In this document: positions 34,084 to 47,300 of the stretch, piece by piece | Numbering within the stretch: position 1 is the first letter of the stretch | How the letters are laid out: each line of letters starts with the position of its first letter | Assembly: GCA_945910005.1 (NCBI GenBank) | Contig: OX246743.1 | Coordinates: forward strand, 37,479,398 to 37,543,397 | DNA: 64,000 bases | DNA from: Isoperla grammatica | Taxonomy: Eukaryota > Arthropoda > Insecta > Plecoptera > Perlodidae | Direction of reading: 5' to 3' | Notes under the pieces: model-generated | The model's database searches: none | Seen by the model: the letters and a program-made list of their open reading frames with translations, nothing else | What the model was told of the DNA's origin: nothing | Made by a program: the position numbers and the translations under genes

Positions 34084-34317
34084 CATATTTCTTTTCTCAT
34101 AACTATAATCTGCTCTCTCTTTAATCTGATATTAGCTATGTACATTTTTTATTTAATTACGGCACCCTATGAACGTAACTCTGAGCAACTGCCAAACTCA
34201 TTCTCCTTCAAATACTTTTTAAACATATACTTTAATATATAGCTTAGATAGTATTTAATAGTTTTTAATTCCCTTCTCTCTTTACTAGTGTTTTTTGTCC
34301 CTCATAAGTTAGCTATA

Positions 34318-37278
34318 ATGTCTCCACTAGCACATGGACCTACCTCTGGCGTTGCAGGGTTCGCGCACAGTCCGCCAAATCGGCTGGCCACTCCCCCCTC
34401 CCCTCTTTTCCCTCAAACAGTCGATGCACCAAACACATCAGAACTATTGCGTAGCTTTCTCTCCCTCCATCCTAGATCTTTGCAGGTGGCCCACGTGAAC
34501 GCTCAAAGCCTTGTGGCAGCTGACCGTATGGACGAGTTTAAAGCTATATTCTCAACCCTTAGCTTCGACGTTATTCTTGTCTCAGAGTCTTGGCTAAAAT
34601 CTTCGCACTCATCTCACAACGTTCTTATGGATGGTTATTCTCTTCTGCGAACTGACAGAACCGGTAAAGGGGGTGGTGGAGTTGCAGCGTACATTCGTTC
34701 AAACCTCAAACCTAAAGTCGTGTGCCACTCGCCTAACAAATACTGCCGCAAACCGGAATATATGTTTATTGATATATTAGTGAAGGGCGTTAAATGTTTA
34801 GTTTGTGTTGTATATAAACCTCCAAAAGCTGGATATCTTTGTGACGTTGAGGCTCAGCTCTTAAAACTACTGCCCGATTACCCGCACACTATTATCATGG
34901 GTGATTTCAATACCAATCTCCTGGACAAAAACAGTTTTGAAACAAATCAACTAAAAACAACATTTCAGGCGTGTAATATGACAATCATCCCTCTTTCTCC
35001 CACGCATCACACGAGTACGTCACACACCTTAATTGACCTAATATTGACTAATAACCCGGACAAAGTACTAAACCACGGACAAACATCAGCCCCCGGACTA
35101 TCAGGACACGACATATTATACCTATCATATAATTTAAAAAGCCAAAAACCTCCTGCAAAATACATCACTTACAGGGATTTTAAAAATATGAACAAAGAAA
35201 AATTGCTTGAGGATGCATCAACTACACCATGGCATAATATTGCATCTCAAAACAATGCTGATGACATGCTTGCGCTGTTTAATTCTCAAGTGATCGAACT
35301 ATATGATAGGTATGCTCCTAAACGTACATCCCGAGTAACAAAGCCACCCGCACCCTGGTTGACAGACGATATTCGAGCACTCATGGCGCAGAGAGACGCA
35401 GCCCACAGGCACTACAAGCGAAACCCCACGGCCGAAACGTTCAATGACTTTAAAGTACTACGGAACAAAACAACCCAAATGATCAGAAACTCGAAAATAA
35501 GACACGCGTATACGTTAATTAAACCTAACACTTCACCGGGAACAATGTGGAAATCTGTGCGAGCGTTTGGAATCGCCAAATCAAAACCCGAAAATAATAT
35601 ATCATTACCCCTTGACCGACTTAATGAATACTTTACTAAAACTCCTTCAACAGTAAATGAAGAAATAAAACAACAATTTATTTCTGAAAACTGCAGCCAT
35701 CCGTCTCCAAATAGGGAACAATTCTTTTTCAACCATGTGTCACCATCGCAAGTACTAGACGCTATACGTAAGATTAAGACAAAGGCCAAAGGGCACGATG
35801 ATATTGGGATTGACATGATAAAATTAGTTATTCCTTTCGCGCTAGAAGCACTCACTCATATAATAAATTACTCCTTGCTCTATTCAGAGTATCCCGCTAC
35901 ATGGAAACAAGCCTTAGTTCGCCCTTTACCAAAGAAACCAACACCACTGGAAGAGAAAGACTACCGCCCGATTAGCATCTTGCCTACTGTATCGAAAGTA
36001 CTTGAATACGTTGTTCACAAACAGATAACTAACTACTGTAACAAACACAACCTATTCAATGCTTATCAATCAGGTTTCCGACAAGGCCACAGTACTAATA
36101 CTGCGCTCCTTCAAGTTACAGACGACGCCCGAAAAGCCATGGATAAGCGAAAAGCAACTATTCTACTTCTCTTAGATTTTAGTAAAGCTTTCGATTCCGT
36201 AGATATAGATATTCTCCTATCGAAACTCAAAAAACTTAATTTCTCCGATAGTACTCTACTCTGGATGGAGTCTTATCTTCGCGGCCGTCATCAGTGCGTG
36301 CTAGGAGACAGTACTTCAGCCTCCTCTTGGCGTGCTGTAGACTGTGGAGTTCCCCAAGGTTCGGTTCTGGGCCCTCTTCTTTTCTCTCTCTACATAAATG
36401 ATATTTCTCTTATATTATCACATTGTAAATACCATATCTATGCTGACGATTTACAGCTTTATCTACACTCGACACCAGACAGACTAAACGACGCAATTAG
36501 ACTAATAAACGAGGATTTAAATGCCATTATAATCTGGTCAATAAAACACGGTCTTATTCTAAACGCAAATAAAACTCAAGCTATCCTAATAGGTTATCCA
36601 AAACTTCTTGCCAAAACTAAAGACTCGACTCTTTCCCCTATACAACTGAACGGCACCACTATTCAATTTACCTCTACAGTAAAAAATCTAGGAATTATAG
36701 TAGATGAGCACATGTCTTGGTCAGCGCACATACTATCGATGTGCCAAAAGGTTTTCGGTGCCCTTCATTCACTTAACAAGTTCAAATATACATTTCCGTC
36801 CAAACTTAAAAAGACGCTTGTTGAAGCACTCGTGTTTCCGCATTTTGATTATTGTGACGTTGTGTACAACGATGCAGGACCTGAACTGACCAAGAGGTTG
36901 CAAAGGGCGCAAAACGCTTGTGTCAGGTACATATGCAACCTTAAATTCGCAGATCATGTATCAGAATCATTTTCAAAACTCTCGTGGCCCCGCCTTAAAG
37001 AGCGACGCAACCTCCACTCGCTTTCCCTTCTGCATAAAATACTTCACTCTTCAACCCCAAACTATCTTTTCTCTCGTTTCCAGTACCTAGCAACTCACCA
37101 TGCTCGAGACACACGTGGCCACTCTTCAAACCAACTTGTCCTCCCTATCCACAGAACTGCCATATATGATAATTCTTTCACAGTGGCCGCTGCCCGAGAA
37201 TGGAACCGTGTCCCTAGCAAAGTCAGAGGCTTAACAAACTCATTTGCTTTTAAATTTGCTATTAAACAATTACTGTAA
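34318..37278 (+). CDS. Retrotransposon ORF2: AP-like endonuclease and reverse transcriptase
   Basis: The first ATG at 34318 gives 986 residues ending at TAA. The upstream in-frame codons to 34288 have no ATG. Residues about 55-275 are an exonuclease-endonuclease-phosphatase domain that nicks target DNA. They include HVNAQSL (59-65), SESWL (89-93), GDFN (195-198) and LSGHD (261-265), which hold the expected catalytic Asn, Glu, Asp/Asn and His/Asp. Residues about 530-790 are the reverse transcriptase: KDYRPISILPT, LLDFSKAFDSVD (about 618-629), GVPQGSVLGP (677-686) and the active-site YADD (709-712). The C-terminus contains the FPHFDYCDVVY and LQRAQNACVRYI motifs common in CR1/jockey-type elements. 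No RNase H or zinc knuckle is evident. There is no internal stop, so it is potentially functional. Host-gene use is not suggested. Confidence 0.95.
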   Translation: MSPLAHGPTSGVAGFAHSPPNRLATPPSPLFPQTVDAPNTSELLRSFLSLHPRSLQVAHVNAQSLVAADRMDEFKAIFSTLSFDVILVSESWLKSSHSSHNVLMDGYSLLRTDRTGKGGGGVAAYIRSNLKPKVVCHSPNKYCRKPEYMFIDILVKGVKCLVCVVYKPPKAGYLCDVEAQLLKLLPDYPHTIIMGDFNTNLLDKNSFETNQLKTTFQACNMTIIPLSPTHHTSTSHTLIDLILTNNPDKVLNHGQTSAPGLSGHDILYLSYNLKSQKPPAKYITYRDFKNMNKEKLLEDASTTPWHNIASQNNADDMLALFNSQVIELYDRYAPKRTSRVTKPPAPWLTDDIRALMAQRDAAHRHYKRNPTAETFNDFKVLRNKTTQMIRNSKIRHAYTLIKPNTSPGTMWKSVRAFGIAKSKPENNISLPLDRLNEYFTKTPSTVNEEIKQQFISENCSHPSPNREQFFFNHVSPSQVLDAIRKIKTKAKGHDDIGIDMIKLVIPFALEALTHIINYSLLYSEYPATWKQALVRPLPKKPTPLEEKDYRPISILPTVSKVLEYVVHKQITNYCNKHNLFNAYQSGFRQGHSTNTALLQVTDDARKAMDKRKATILLLLDFSKAFDSVDIDILLSKLKKLNFSDSTLLWMESYLRGRHQCVLGDSTSASSWRAVDCGVPQGSVLGPLLFSLYINDISLILSHCKYHIYADDLQLYLHSTPDRLNDAIRLINEDLNAIIIWSIKHGLILNANKTQAILIGYPKLLAKTKDSTLSPIQLNGTTIQFTSTVKNLGIIVDEHMSWSAHILSMCQKVFGALHSLNKFKYTFPSKLKKTLVEALVFPHFDYCDVVYNDAGPELTKRLQRAQNACVRYICNLKFADHVSESFSKLSWPRLKERRNLHSLSLLHKILHSSTPNYLFSRFQYLATHHARDTRGHSSNQLVLPIHRTAIYDNSFTVAAAREWNRVPSKVRGLTNSFAFKFAIKQLL

Positions 37279-37653
37279 TAGGCCTACCTATTTTTATTTT
37301 TTATTGTAATCAAAGCTTGGGGGTTTTCACCGTAGAATTATTATTATTATTCTTTTTAATTTTAACTATTATTATTATGCATTATTCTAGTTAGTATTTA
37401 AGTAGTATTTTAATCCTTTTTCTTATACTTGAAATAGATTTGAAACAACTTAGCATTAATTAGAGTTCACGCTAACGTGAATTAATTAATTATTTTTTGA
37501 GTTGATTGTATAGTTCTTTTTAACAGAGTGAAAATGTATTGCTTAATGTATAAACTTGTAAGTTAATTGTATTATTGTATTGTATTGTGTGAAAACGCTG
37601 GTTAGATGTAAGAAAAGACCATATGGTCTTAATCTTGCCAGTTGAAATAAAAC

Positions 37654-37703
37654 ATCAATCAATCAATCAATCAATCTCTCTCTCTCTCTCTTTCTTTCTC
37701 AAG
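37654..37703 (+). repeat. (AATC)n tail joined to (TC)n microsatellite
   Basis: AATC repeats five times or more at the 3' end of the retrotransposon, then TCTCTC with TTTC units runs on to about 37700. The first part probably belongs to the element tail. Confidence 0.85.
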
Positions 37704-40700
37704 GCAGCACCCACCGGGCTCGCTTTTTGTCCAACTCCGTAAGAGGAAATTATGTCATCAGTCCAGCAAGCCGCCATATAAGATGCGGAATTTTCATAGT
37801 TGTTTATAGCTTGTAATACGTGAGCAGACATATTAAAAGCAGATAATAACTCGTGTAGTATACTCTTATGTAAACGATACCTGGTAATTTGAGTGTGGCC
37901 GTGAAATTGTGAGAGGATAGTATAGACATTGCATATAGGTACGTTAAAATTAGATGTGGAACAATTTCAATTAGGTGCAGGAGGATCACGTTGTCCTATA
38001 TTAAATTACAAAAAGAAAATATCAATATATCCCTTCCCTGATGAACTGATCATTCGCATCCTCGTTTTAGTCAAACACACAGATTATGTATGGTTTTTGT
38101 ATTTATTGTCGCATCCTTATATTCTTTTGTTATGATGTTACATTATTACACTCTTGTTGATGTTATCAACTCATTTTAAATTTGGATGTTAGATTACGAT
38201 GAAGATACTTACACACATACAAAATAAAAAATATAAACATAAAGTGAATGTATAACGTATACAAAAACTGATTTTCATTGGTGGACATTTATACCATTTA
38301 TTATGTGCTCATTGTTATGACGGCTCTTAAGTCATATATGTGGGATTTGAACCCTCGCTCATTCATTCATGAAGTGTACTGAACTGTACGAAATGAACTG
38401 TTTATGGTTTATTATTGCAAAAGATTCATTTTTCAAACGTTCGAATAGTGAGCACAAGTTAATTGCGCGGGAAAACAGGAAACAAAGAACGCGTTACGGA
38501 TAGTTATCTGAAACAATCGCTCTGAAACGTTGTTGGGTTTCCGCAGATGGGCATAATAATGCAATCATCAGATCACTCTACATCAGACGTTTTGATAAGA
38601 GGAAGTGCGTATGTATGCGTGTACATGTTACGCAATTGTACGCATTTCACTTTCTGTATAATGGTTTACCATACGGAAATCTCATTTTTCTGTACCGATG
38701 TTTAATAGGCAACACGCGTACGATTTTTTTTGCTAAACCAAACACTTAGTTTAATAGTATTAGATACAAAAAGTATATTAATGCAAGTCGCACGTAAAAA
38801 AGAAATTTTTAAATAGGTTTAATGTGGTCGCATTTATTGATGTTTAAACTGGGGATCTGAAACGCGTACAGGTGGCTGTGACGCAATGGTTCTGTAGACT
38901 TGGCAGAACATACCAATCGCTGAGGCGGTGAGCGTATAAAGTACAAAACCATGACGTCAAATCCACTCTACATGGCGGCAGCTCGTTTTTCGCGCCCTTT
39001 TATTTATCGTTACTAAACCAATTATTTTGAGGCATAGACTGATCCGTTTTTCAAAATTCAAAGACACAAAATTATTAAATGAAAGACAAGGTATTTAAAA
39101 ATCGATAACAATTTTCATACGCGTGTTCCCTATTGTGTTGGTGTTGTAAAGTGGATGGATAGATAACCCCAATATTATATAAAACTGAGCGAAATTACAT
39201 TTTTTGAAATATCTTGAAAACGTTACTCATTATTAATAAACGAAATGTTTTTAGGTAGGATATGAATTAAAACCTAGATCACAAATTTTTCGGGAATTTT
39301 AGTGTTTACGATTTATATGTTGGGAAGATTGTTATTTCAATAATTAATTCTAAACTACTGAATTAATAACAAATATCAATATCATAACAATTAAAATATT
39401 TAAAAGTTTTTTAATTCATAATTTACCTGCTACAAAACCAAATTCCGAGTATGTCACTTATATCTCGAACCGTTCTCAAATTATCATAAAAATACAACTA
39501 AGTCTGTGGTATAATATATAATATTGCTAGCATTGCCGACACATTTGCTCTACAACCTGTGAATGCAGTTTCGTTTAAAAATAATCGCATGCATGCATTA
39601 CAATAATAAATAATACGGTATATGCAACGCGTTAATTAGTGAAAGTAATCGATGTATATAAATATACATACATACACGAAACATTCGTTCGAATATGTAC
39701 CAGTACCATATACTCAATCGTAATGGACACTTTCCCTGTTACGATCCGTGTATACATAATATCGCCATCGAAACACCTAGCATTCTCTGCATGGACGACA
39801 AAAAGTTGGGAAACACCTTCTTAATACAACGTTATGTAATCGACTAATTTGTTTTTATTTAAAGTGTCTATAAGAAAGATTTCTTTAACGAACTTGTGTG
39901 TTACTCAACAGTGTTTTTGTCGTCAAGGAGTTTGGCCAGTTGGAGTCGAATGCTTCCTTGAAATGTCAAATGGAGTCACCATCGTCGTCGTGTATTTTAT
40001 ATGGACGCAGGAAACTTATGGTTGCGCGATGTTGGTAGTATTGAACCGCGTGAAATAAGCGTTTTGTAATTATGAAGGTTTTTCACCATTGAAAATGGGA
40101 GGACTAATCACCCGGCGACTTTGTGAACACTAAAAAGAGATTGATAAACGTTTGTAATGTGATCATAGGGTGGTTATTTCGTTTATCAAATCCATGATAC
40201 TTATAAAAACTCATTCAAATATTTGTAGTGTATAGTTAAATGCGATCATATAAAGAAGGATTAAATTTAATAAGGTTGAATTTTAAATTTAAATCATTTC
40301 TGTACACAGTTTTTTGGTTGTAAAAATAAATTTTATAAAAAGCACTCAAAAACACTACATGTCTAGACTAATCCGCGGCTCTTCAGTATTATAGTGGCAA
40401 TGTCTTTGGAGACATACCCAAATTTTCAAACTTTTGCAAATGAAGTATCTTCATCGTTATTTACAAAAGCACTACTTCAAAATAAAAGTATAACAACCCT
40501 CTTGATTGTAATATTAGAAACATTTAACAAGCAGTTGCAAGCAGTCTGCAGTGCTTACGAAACCACAGCATGCAGCGTGCTCACTATATCCATTTGGTAT
40601 ATTATTCTAGTGATGTGCTTTTAACAGAATGGGAATCTCGCGTCGACCGTTTTAGTTTAGAGACTGTACCTCTCTATGAAATGATTAATGTATGTAAATA

Positions 40701-42815
40701 ATTTAAATAATCTACACTATATAAAGAAGTAGTTAGTTCAAGGTTTGTGTATCGTATACGGCAACAACATGGTACAGTCACATCGTAAATGTGTCACCTG
40801 TGCTGGTCAGTATATCTGTAACCACATTCCTCTCTCCGTCTTTCTTTATACCTGTTCAGTTGTTTTGTTATCAAGCCAGTCCATCTCCGAAGAGTTTTTT
40901 TTCAACTTTTTTCCTCATGTTATTTATGTATTGTCTTTTCGAATTGCCTACCCTTATGCTTTTGTCTTAATTTTATGTTAAAATGTTAAAAGTTATCCAC
41001 TTAAGAAATTTTATGAAGAATGTATGTATCCTGCTTATTTATAATTTAATAAATTGTGTTTCTCATTAAAAGCCAGTCCATCGCATGTCTATTGTCTAGG
41101 TCTGTCTTAGATGTAGACTGTGAACAGCGATACACAAGTCTCAGATCTTTATCTACTGCACCTTTTATGCACGATGCTTCAATGAATATCAAAAGATTTC
41201 TGCTGGCGTTCTTTTAGACATTCATAAGGCGGTCATCTGTTTGGTAGTGTGCACCAGTCTTATTAGTCACGCCCGTTGGGTTTGTGATTCGCGGGTATCC
41301 AATATAGGTCGTAAATTATCTCTTTGTTTTTAGTGGACATGATTAAAATAGATGGTAGGAGCTAGAGAAGTCGAAATTTTGTACTATTGGACTAGGCTAT
41401 TTCGTAAGCACGACACTAGTTAAACGCTTTTGTAACTAGTTAACTAGTAACTAATGACTAGTTAGTTATTTAGTTAGTTAGTTAGTGATTAAGTTAATAG
41501 TTTAGTAACTATAACTTGTAACTAGTTAACTAAACTAGGTAAACACCTTATTACAGATATTGTGCACATGTTGAATGATTCTATTTACTTCAAGTGTTAG
41601 AAAAAAATGGAAAGTAATAAAGTTATAAGAAAAAGATTACAGACATTTTCATCATATAAGACCAGATACAAGAATCTTTTTTTTTCACATTTAGGTATAA
41701 ACGGAAACGTTTCATTATAACTTCCGTCAATTATTACAAACAAGCATGCGCTAATTTTGTACATTCTTTTGTATCATTTACGAATTTTTTCTTACAAACA
41801 TTTTCTCGAGATTCATTTAGACATTCAGACATTCTAACAAATTAGAACGTCAAACGGGACAACTTCTCATAGAAACTAATTAAATTGCAAGAATAACATA
41901 AGAATAGTATATCCATCAATGTATAAGCACATTTTTTTAGTGGTTTACAAAAATACCATAAGCTCTTCAGAATTTGGTTGAAATAAGTTAAAATTTCTAG
42001 ATATGGATGATACTACGTTCCTTCAGCCGTGGAACACTTGTTGCGTCGCGTGGCTACTTCGCTCGTGCGTCAGTGCGTCATCCCGGCCAGCATTGCAGCG
42101 TTGTGAAATGCGTCTGTCTATAATTAATATTCCTGCAACGCCAACAGGTTTTGGCAGCCAGCGCTAATACAGACATGTTGCAACTAATGTAAGGTCTGAT
42201 GAAAGTACATTGCTGGCTTCGGGGCCGGTTCAATTGTCAACGCAACGCACTCTCGCTCACATTCACTCCCGCTCTCAGGCATTTACTGTGACGTCACTGA
42301 TGTGTTTGCTGTTGCATCCACAGAGGAACTTGCATCGAAATGTCAATTTTGGTGATTCTATCCCAATTTTACAATTGCTTAAATATGTTTAAAGCACACA
42401 CGTATGGAGAAATGGAGTAGATTAACTATGGTACTTGAAGGAGATCAAAACTGTCTTTATGACGAATATGGCAAATACATACGCGTAAACAACATAATAC
42501 AAGCTTGGTGCTTGATTTTTTGTGTGTACCTTACTCTCGTTACAGTCTAAGGTCACTGGGTGTTTTGAAGTAATTATCGTTAATATTCTGTATTCTACGA
42601 TTTGTTTTGCTTGCCGGTACGGAGATTGTATTTGTACCGGCGACATACACAAATTGTATACTCCAAGGTGTTGAAGATAATTGCTACAAAACTCTTTGCG
42701 GTCTTTGATTTTAGTGAGAGTAATGTGTATACAAAAACAAATCGTGTATCACAATGCATGTGGTTTGCAGGGAGCTGTTTGTCGTATTCATCATAAAATC
42801 CATTGTAAGGAGCAT
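37704..42815. other. Stretch without recognisable genes
   Basis: A B-box-like GGTTCAAATCCC on the minus strand (about 38342-38356) marks a SINE remnant. A local AGTTAACTAGTAACTA-type repeat patch lies at 41410-41540. Frames of 60-78 codons have no support. Confidence 0.45.
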
Positions 42816-43212
42816 TGGCCAATTTAAGAGGAAGGACTACTAGCCAATATTAAAACCCGCGAAATTAACGTATTTTCGTCATATGTCAATAACGCCACAC
42901 AATATCAAAACAGTGACACCTACGCACATTGTGGATTCGTGAGAGCTCAATACTAAATGAAAAATATTTCGTGGATTGTGGTAATTATAGTTGTAATTTC
43001 TAATTAACTTGTAAATTAGTTAAATTACAAATAATAATTATAATTACTGCAAACTAATAAATCTTTTTCATTTGGTATTGAGCTCTCACGAATCCACAAT
43101 GTGCGTAGGTGTCACTGTTTTGATATTGTGTGGCGTTATTGAGATATGACGAAAATACGTTAATTTCGCGGGTTTTAATATTGGCTAGTAGTCCTTCCTC
43201 TTAAAGACCAAT
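42816..43212. mobile_element. Fold-back element with arms of about 145 bp
   Basis: The left arm (TTTAAGAGGAAGGACTACTA onward to about 42966) is the near-exact reverse complement of the right arm (about 43066-43205). About 100 bp of AT-rich loop separates them. Differences are few (for example GTCAATAAC against CTCAATAAC in the matching sense). A transcript would form a long hairpin. No ORF is present. Confidence 0.9.
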
Positions 43213-44034
43213 TTTCTACTTCCATAACCCGAAATAGATGTGTGTGCATGTATTTTGAAAATCAAAGGAAAGTTGCATCCTCCACACTCACAATACAATT
43301 ACATGTAAGTACGATTCATAAGAAACCCAAGACATAAGTAATCATCGTTCAGCTAGAAAATAAAAATGCAATAAAGATCAAATGTTGTGATTTGTTACAC
43401 AATGTGTATAATACGTAATATTATGTTCATTGTAGAAAGCGAGAGTTAGTGTTGTCAGTTTAAATTATAATCGATCAAAATGTTAGAAATAATTCAGTGG
43501 AATGTAGTATGTTTGTAATCATTCAATTACGCGTTTCCTGTCACCTTTTGTTTTTAAATGAACCTGTTTTGTAATGAAACGCATTAAATTTAAAATGTAT
43601 TGCAAAATAATTCACGATGAAGATTAATTAAAATCGCAATTAACCTCTACAACAAACTATTCGATCAAAAAGAGATTGTAAATCGATCATCTTCCTCAAT
43701 CTCATTATGGGCATGTATAACGGTTACTTTGAACACTCATTTCACTTTGTTATATTTCGCACACAATACTCACATAATTTATTAACAATCAATAACTTAT
43801 TTTGTTATCCTAAATTAATATTATGATTAATTAATGAATTTGTATTTTCTCCCTACTTTCTACAATTCCTCATCATCAGCATACATCAGGTAAATATTAA
43901 TTTATTGATTACATATTTCATATAATCTATGAAGTTCGATCTACTTATTTAAAATATATTTGAAAGTTAATTCCTGGCATCAACACTGTCACTAAATAGT
44001 ACACGACTTATCCGCTTGGCTGCGTTGCAGTTCC
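43213..44034. other. AT-rich stretch without recognisable features
   Basis: Nothing beyond simple AT-rich sequence is seen. Confidence 0.45.
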
Positions 44035-44100
44035 TTGTTTACCCGAAACACTAATCTCACTCTCTTTTACATTGAAAGTAAAATTAACATTTTTTTAAAC

Positions 44101-44346
44101 ATGCCCAAAGAACTCAGTCTGAAGATGCTGCCAACTGTCAAGGTTGTGTGCGAGCCTGAGGTGTTGGGTCTGTTTGCCACAGTCCTTGGTCCACATATAG
44201 TCGGCCAGCTTCCACTAACTACAGACTCATCTCTACCACGCGTTGTTGAGAAACTGAGAGAAGTCAAATGGGGAAGGTCGTTTCACGTAGAAGGTTGTTC
44301 TGTGAAACGACTGCAAATAAATAAAACTTGCTCTTTACGCAATTAA
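44101..44346 (+). CDS. Orphan open frame, unknown product
   Basis: ATG at 44101 opens an 81-codon frame to TAA at 44344-44346; the frame is open upstream to 44035. Its codons are more GC-rich and balanced than the flanking AT-rich DNA, and the peptide (starting MPKELSLKMLPTVKVVCEPE, later LGLFATVLGPHIVGQLPL and VEKLREVKWGRSF) looks protein-like. I recognise no domain. The part after about 44300 degrades into AT-rich sequence, so the coding piece may be an exon, a retroposed gene fragment or a transposon remnant. No strong splice donor is seen. It may also be chance. Confidence 0.25.
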   Translation: MPKELSLKMLPTVKVVCEPEVLGLFATVLGPHIVGQLPLTTDSSLPRVVEKLREVKWGRSFHVEGCSVKRLQINKTCSLRN

Positions 44347-47300
44347 CCTGGATTGATGATACTTGATGCATGTTTCGTGCACAGAGTATCAATTATTGTT
44401 ACGTCATAGTGAACGAGGGCAGCTCTAGAAGCATGGAACGGTAATATTGAGTATAATAACAGATATGATCTTAGTAGTAATAGGTTTGGCTATAAAAAAT
44501 CGAAATACTGAAATGTAATTACCCATGAAAACGAAATTTAAAACTGGATGGAGTATTTCTTCAGTTAATTAAAAAAAATTAATAAAATAAAATAATTATT
44601 AATTGAGTTTGAGTAAAATGAACGCTATATTGATGAAAATTTGTGAAATGTGTTCCACATATGTCAGAACATTGTCCAAAAAAGAAAGCTTCACTTTTCC
44701 TGTGTGTATTTAAATGCACAAAAACAGTAACAAGATGTATGTTTAATATAGGTACATATAAATATAAATGTTACATTGATTTTTCTCTTATATAAGTAAT
44801 GTGGAACTTGGGAAGATATTCGAAAACATGTTCAAAATAAACCTTGTACTTTATATCCAAAGCACTTCGGTTCTCTCTCAAAGAACACACCACTGCAAAG
44901 CAGTTGTAGAATACGTCTCTAGATAAGAGAGTTGTGTTTACATGCGAAATAGATACGGGTAATTACCATCTTGAGTTACCTTAATTACCACAGTTAATGT
45001 GACGTAGTTGAAGTTTATCATGAAAAAAAAAATTTAAATATTCAATGTAGTGGCTGATTTATTACATGAAAGTTTTAAACATTTTAAGGTATTTTTAATT
45101 AATGTTCGAATATTTTTGCAACTCATTTAATGATATTATTGCCTTCTTCACTTTTTAATTGATAGTATAGTTGAAACAAACTAACGTGCATCCACACGAA
45201 TACGCAGAGACTCACTCAAATTATTAACAGGGCTACAGTCACACAAATATATATAAAGATTCGTTACAAATACAAATACAAATGCGTTTTATAAGCATAA
45301 CACTTATGTTAATCATACAATGACATATACACATACACTCACTCACAGTCCACTAACGTAATAAATATAACTTCTTAGGAGTCAGGCACATGCAATAACA
45401 AACAAACACACATATAATATATTGTTAAATATTGAACATAAATAAATACACAAAGACACATTTGAGCACAAACCCACACATTCAAACACGCAAATATACA
45501 TATACACACACTTGCATGATAAATAGAATCTCATAGAGTTTATATGCACACAGTAACAAACACACACACCAACATCGTAGTAGTGTAGTCATTACCCACA
45601 ACTCCTCATCCATAGATAGACGAAGGCTGAAGCAGTAAAGCTTTCATGCTTAGCCGCGTTTCCGTGTGAAGGTTTCGCCTCTACAACTGTCAACGTACCA
45701 TACTGCATTATTATACTACTATATGACTTATTAGAAACGCGCTTTTCTACGCAATACGAGAACTAGACACAAGAAATTTCCTAGTAAACGTACTTTTCGT
45801 CGGTAAGAAAGTGTGGATTCAGGGAAAGCGGGAACTTTTGAAAATAGTAAATTATTTTATTTACATGGGAATACTTTCAGTATGTGAAAATCTTACGAGG
45901 AACACAATTCTGTTGTCAAGTTATCTTTTTTTTTAGAAGAAACATATTCATTTATAGTCGAAATATGTTTACATGACATAGTTATTTCGTTTTAGCATAC
46001 GTGTGAGAAATAATTGTCAGATTCTTCATGATGTTGTTGAAAAATAAGAAAGAGGAATATAACTGGATTCATTATTTAAAAAGATGGACTGAATGTTATA
46101 AATATTCATTTGAAATTTGAATTCTTTCATCAACTTTTTCATTTCTGTAATTAAGGGAAACCTGCTTGAATGTTATGCTCAAATTATTAATGCATATATA
46201 ATGAAACAAATAAAGTTAGATTTGTCAATATCTTATTGATTTAATACAAATTGTAGCAATCCGTTGTAAATTAGTTGCATTACTGAATAGGATATAGATA
46301 GTGCATAAATAATGGTCATTTGCTAAAACATTATTTAATTTGTAATTACTATTATATAATTATATTCAGGAGTAGTTTGTTAAATTCATTGTTTTTGAGA
46401 TGTCTTACTGTTTCGGCGTAGGTCAAAGCAGTATGAAATTGCTAACCACCTGGTTGGATCTCCTAATTGTGTATTATTTTGTAATTATTTTATTCCAAAG
46501 AAATTACAAACAGAACGTCTCTACTGATAGCTAGATTTGAAATGTTTTTCGGACTGTCTGTAGCGCTTACGAAAACTAACGGTTTGCGTGTTTTTCAGAT
46601 ATGACTGAAATACGGTAACTTTGCATGTTTTCAAAATTGGGACAACCTCTTCGCCTTATAACTTCTTTTTAATCATCACACTGCACGGGTTATACGAGGT
46701 ACCGTGCTTTCTCAATACCTTACGAATATTACGCACGGTGTTTTATATAATTCTGAAACAAAAAAAATCGGATCTTTAAAAGGAATTTAAAACTTCTGAC
46801 CACAAAAAAGCAACAAATTTTCGGATGAACCTTTCATCCATCTAATTTTAAATAGTGTTCCGGGCCAATTTCCCTTTTTGTCAGTGAAAATCCTATTTGC
46901 TTCTCACCGTCCACCGTGGTATAACGTACGGCTGGTTCTACATGGGTTGGTATAGTTTCTGTAAACGGTTTCATTGGGTTTATGAAAGGGAAAGTTGATA
47001 TTGACTTGATTTGTTGGAACGTAACAGAGCCAGAGACAATCGTGCCTAGCGCGGCTGTTATACACTCGCTGAAAACGTTGACTTGCAACTACGGAAGTCG
47101 GTAATATTGGATTTACGGTAGAATTCGGTAGCATAATCAGGATCAAAGTGTGACCTCCGTGTGGGAGGGGGTGGGGGGGGGAGTGGGGGGCGTCTGACGC
47201 TGTGCCTAAGATTCCGACGATGGCTTACGTGACTACAAACATATTTGTTAGTTATCTCGCTGTATAGGAGGAAACGACGTGTGATGGAATAAAATGTACT

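Larger units (their letters stand above)
33565..37675 (+). mobile_element. Non-LTR retrotransposon (CR1/jockey group), 5' end lost in gap
   Basis: Layout: partial ORF1, a 234-bp spacer, intact ORF2, a 3' UTR of about 370 bp with AATAAA at 37646, and an (AATC)n tail ending at 37675 beside a (TC)n tract. A short microsatellite-like 3' end instead of poly(A) is known in CR1/L2-type elements. Whether any of the element lies left of the gap cannot be seen. An undamaged ORF2 suggests recent activity. Confidence 0.9.

Noticed and set aside
35412..35855. 147-codon minus-strand frame
   Set aside because: Antisense shadow of the reverse-transcriptase ORF2.
46834..47146. Two overlapping minus-strand frames with protein-like text
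   Set aside because: Different phases over the same bases, no domain, no splice support.
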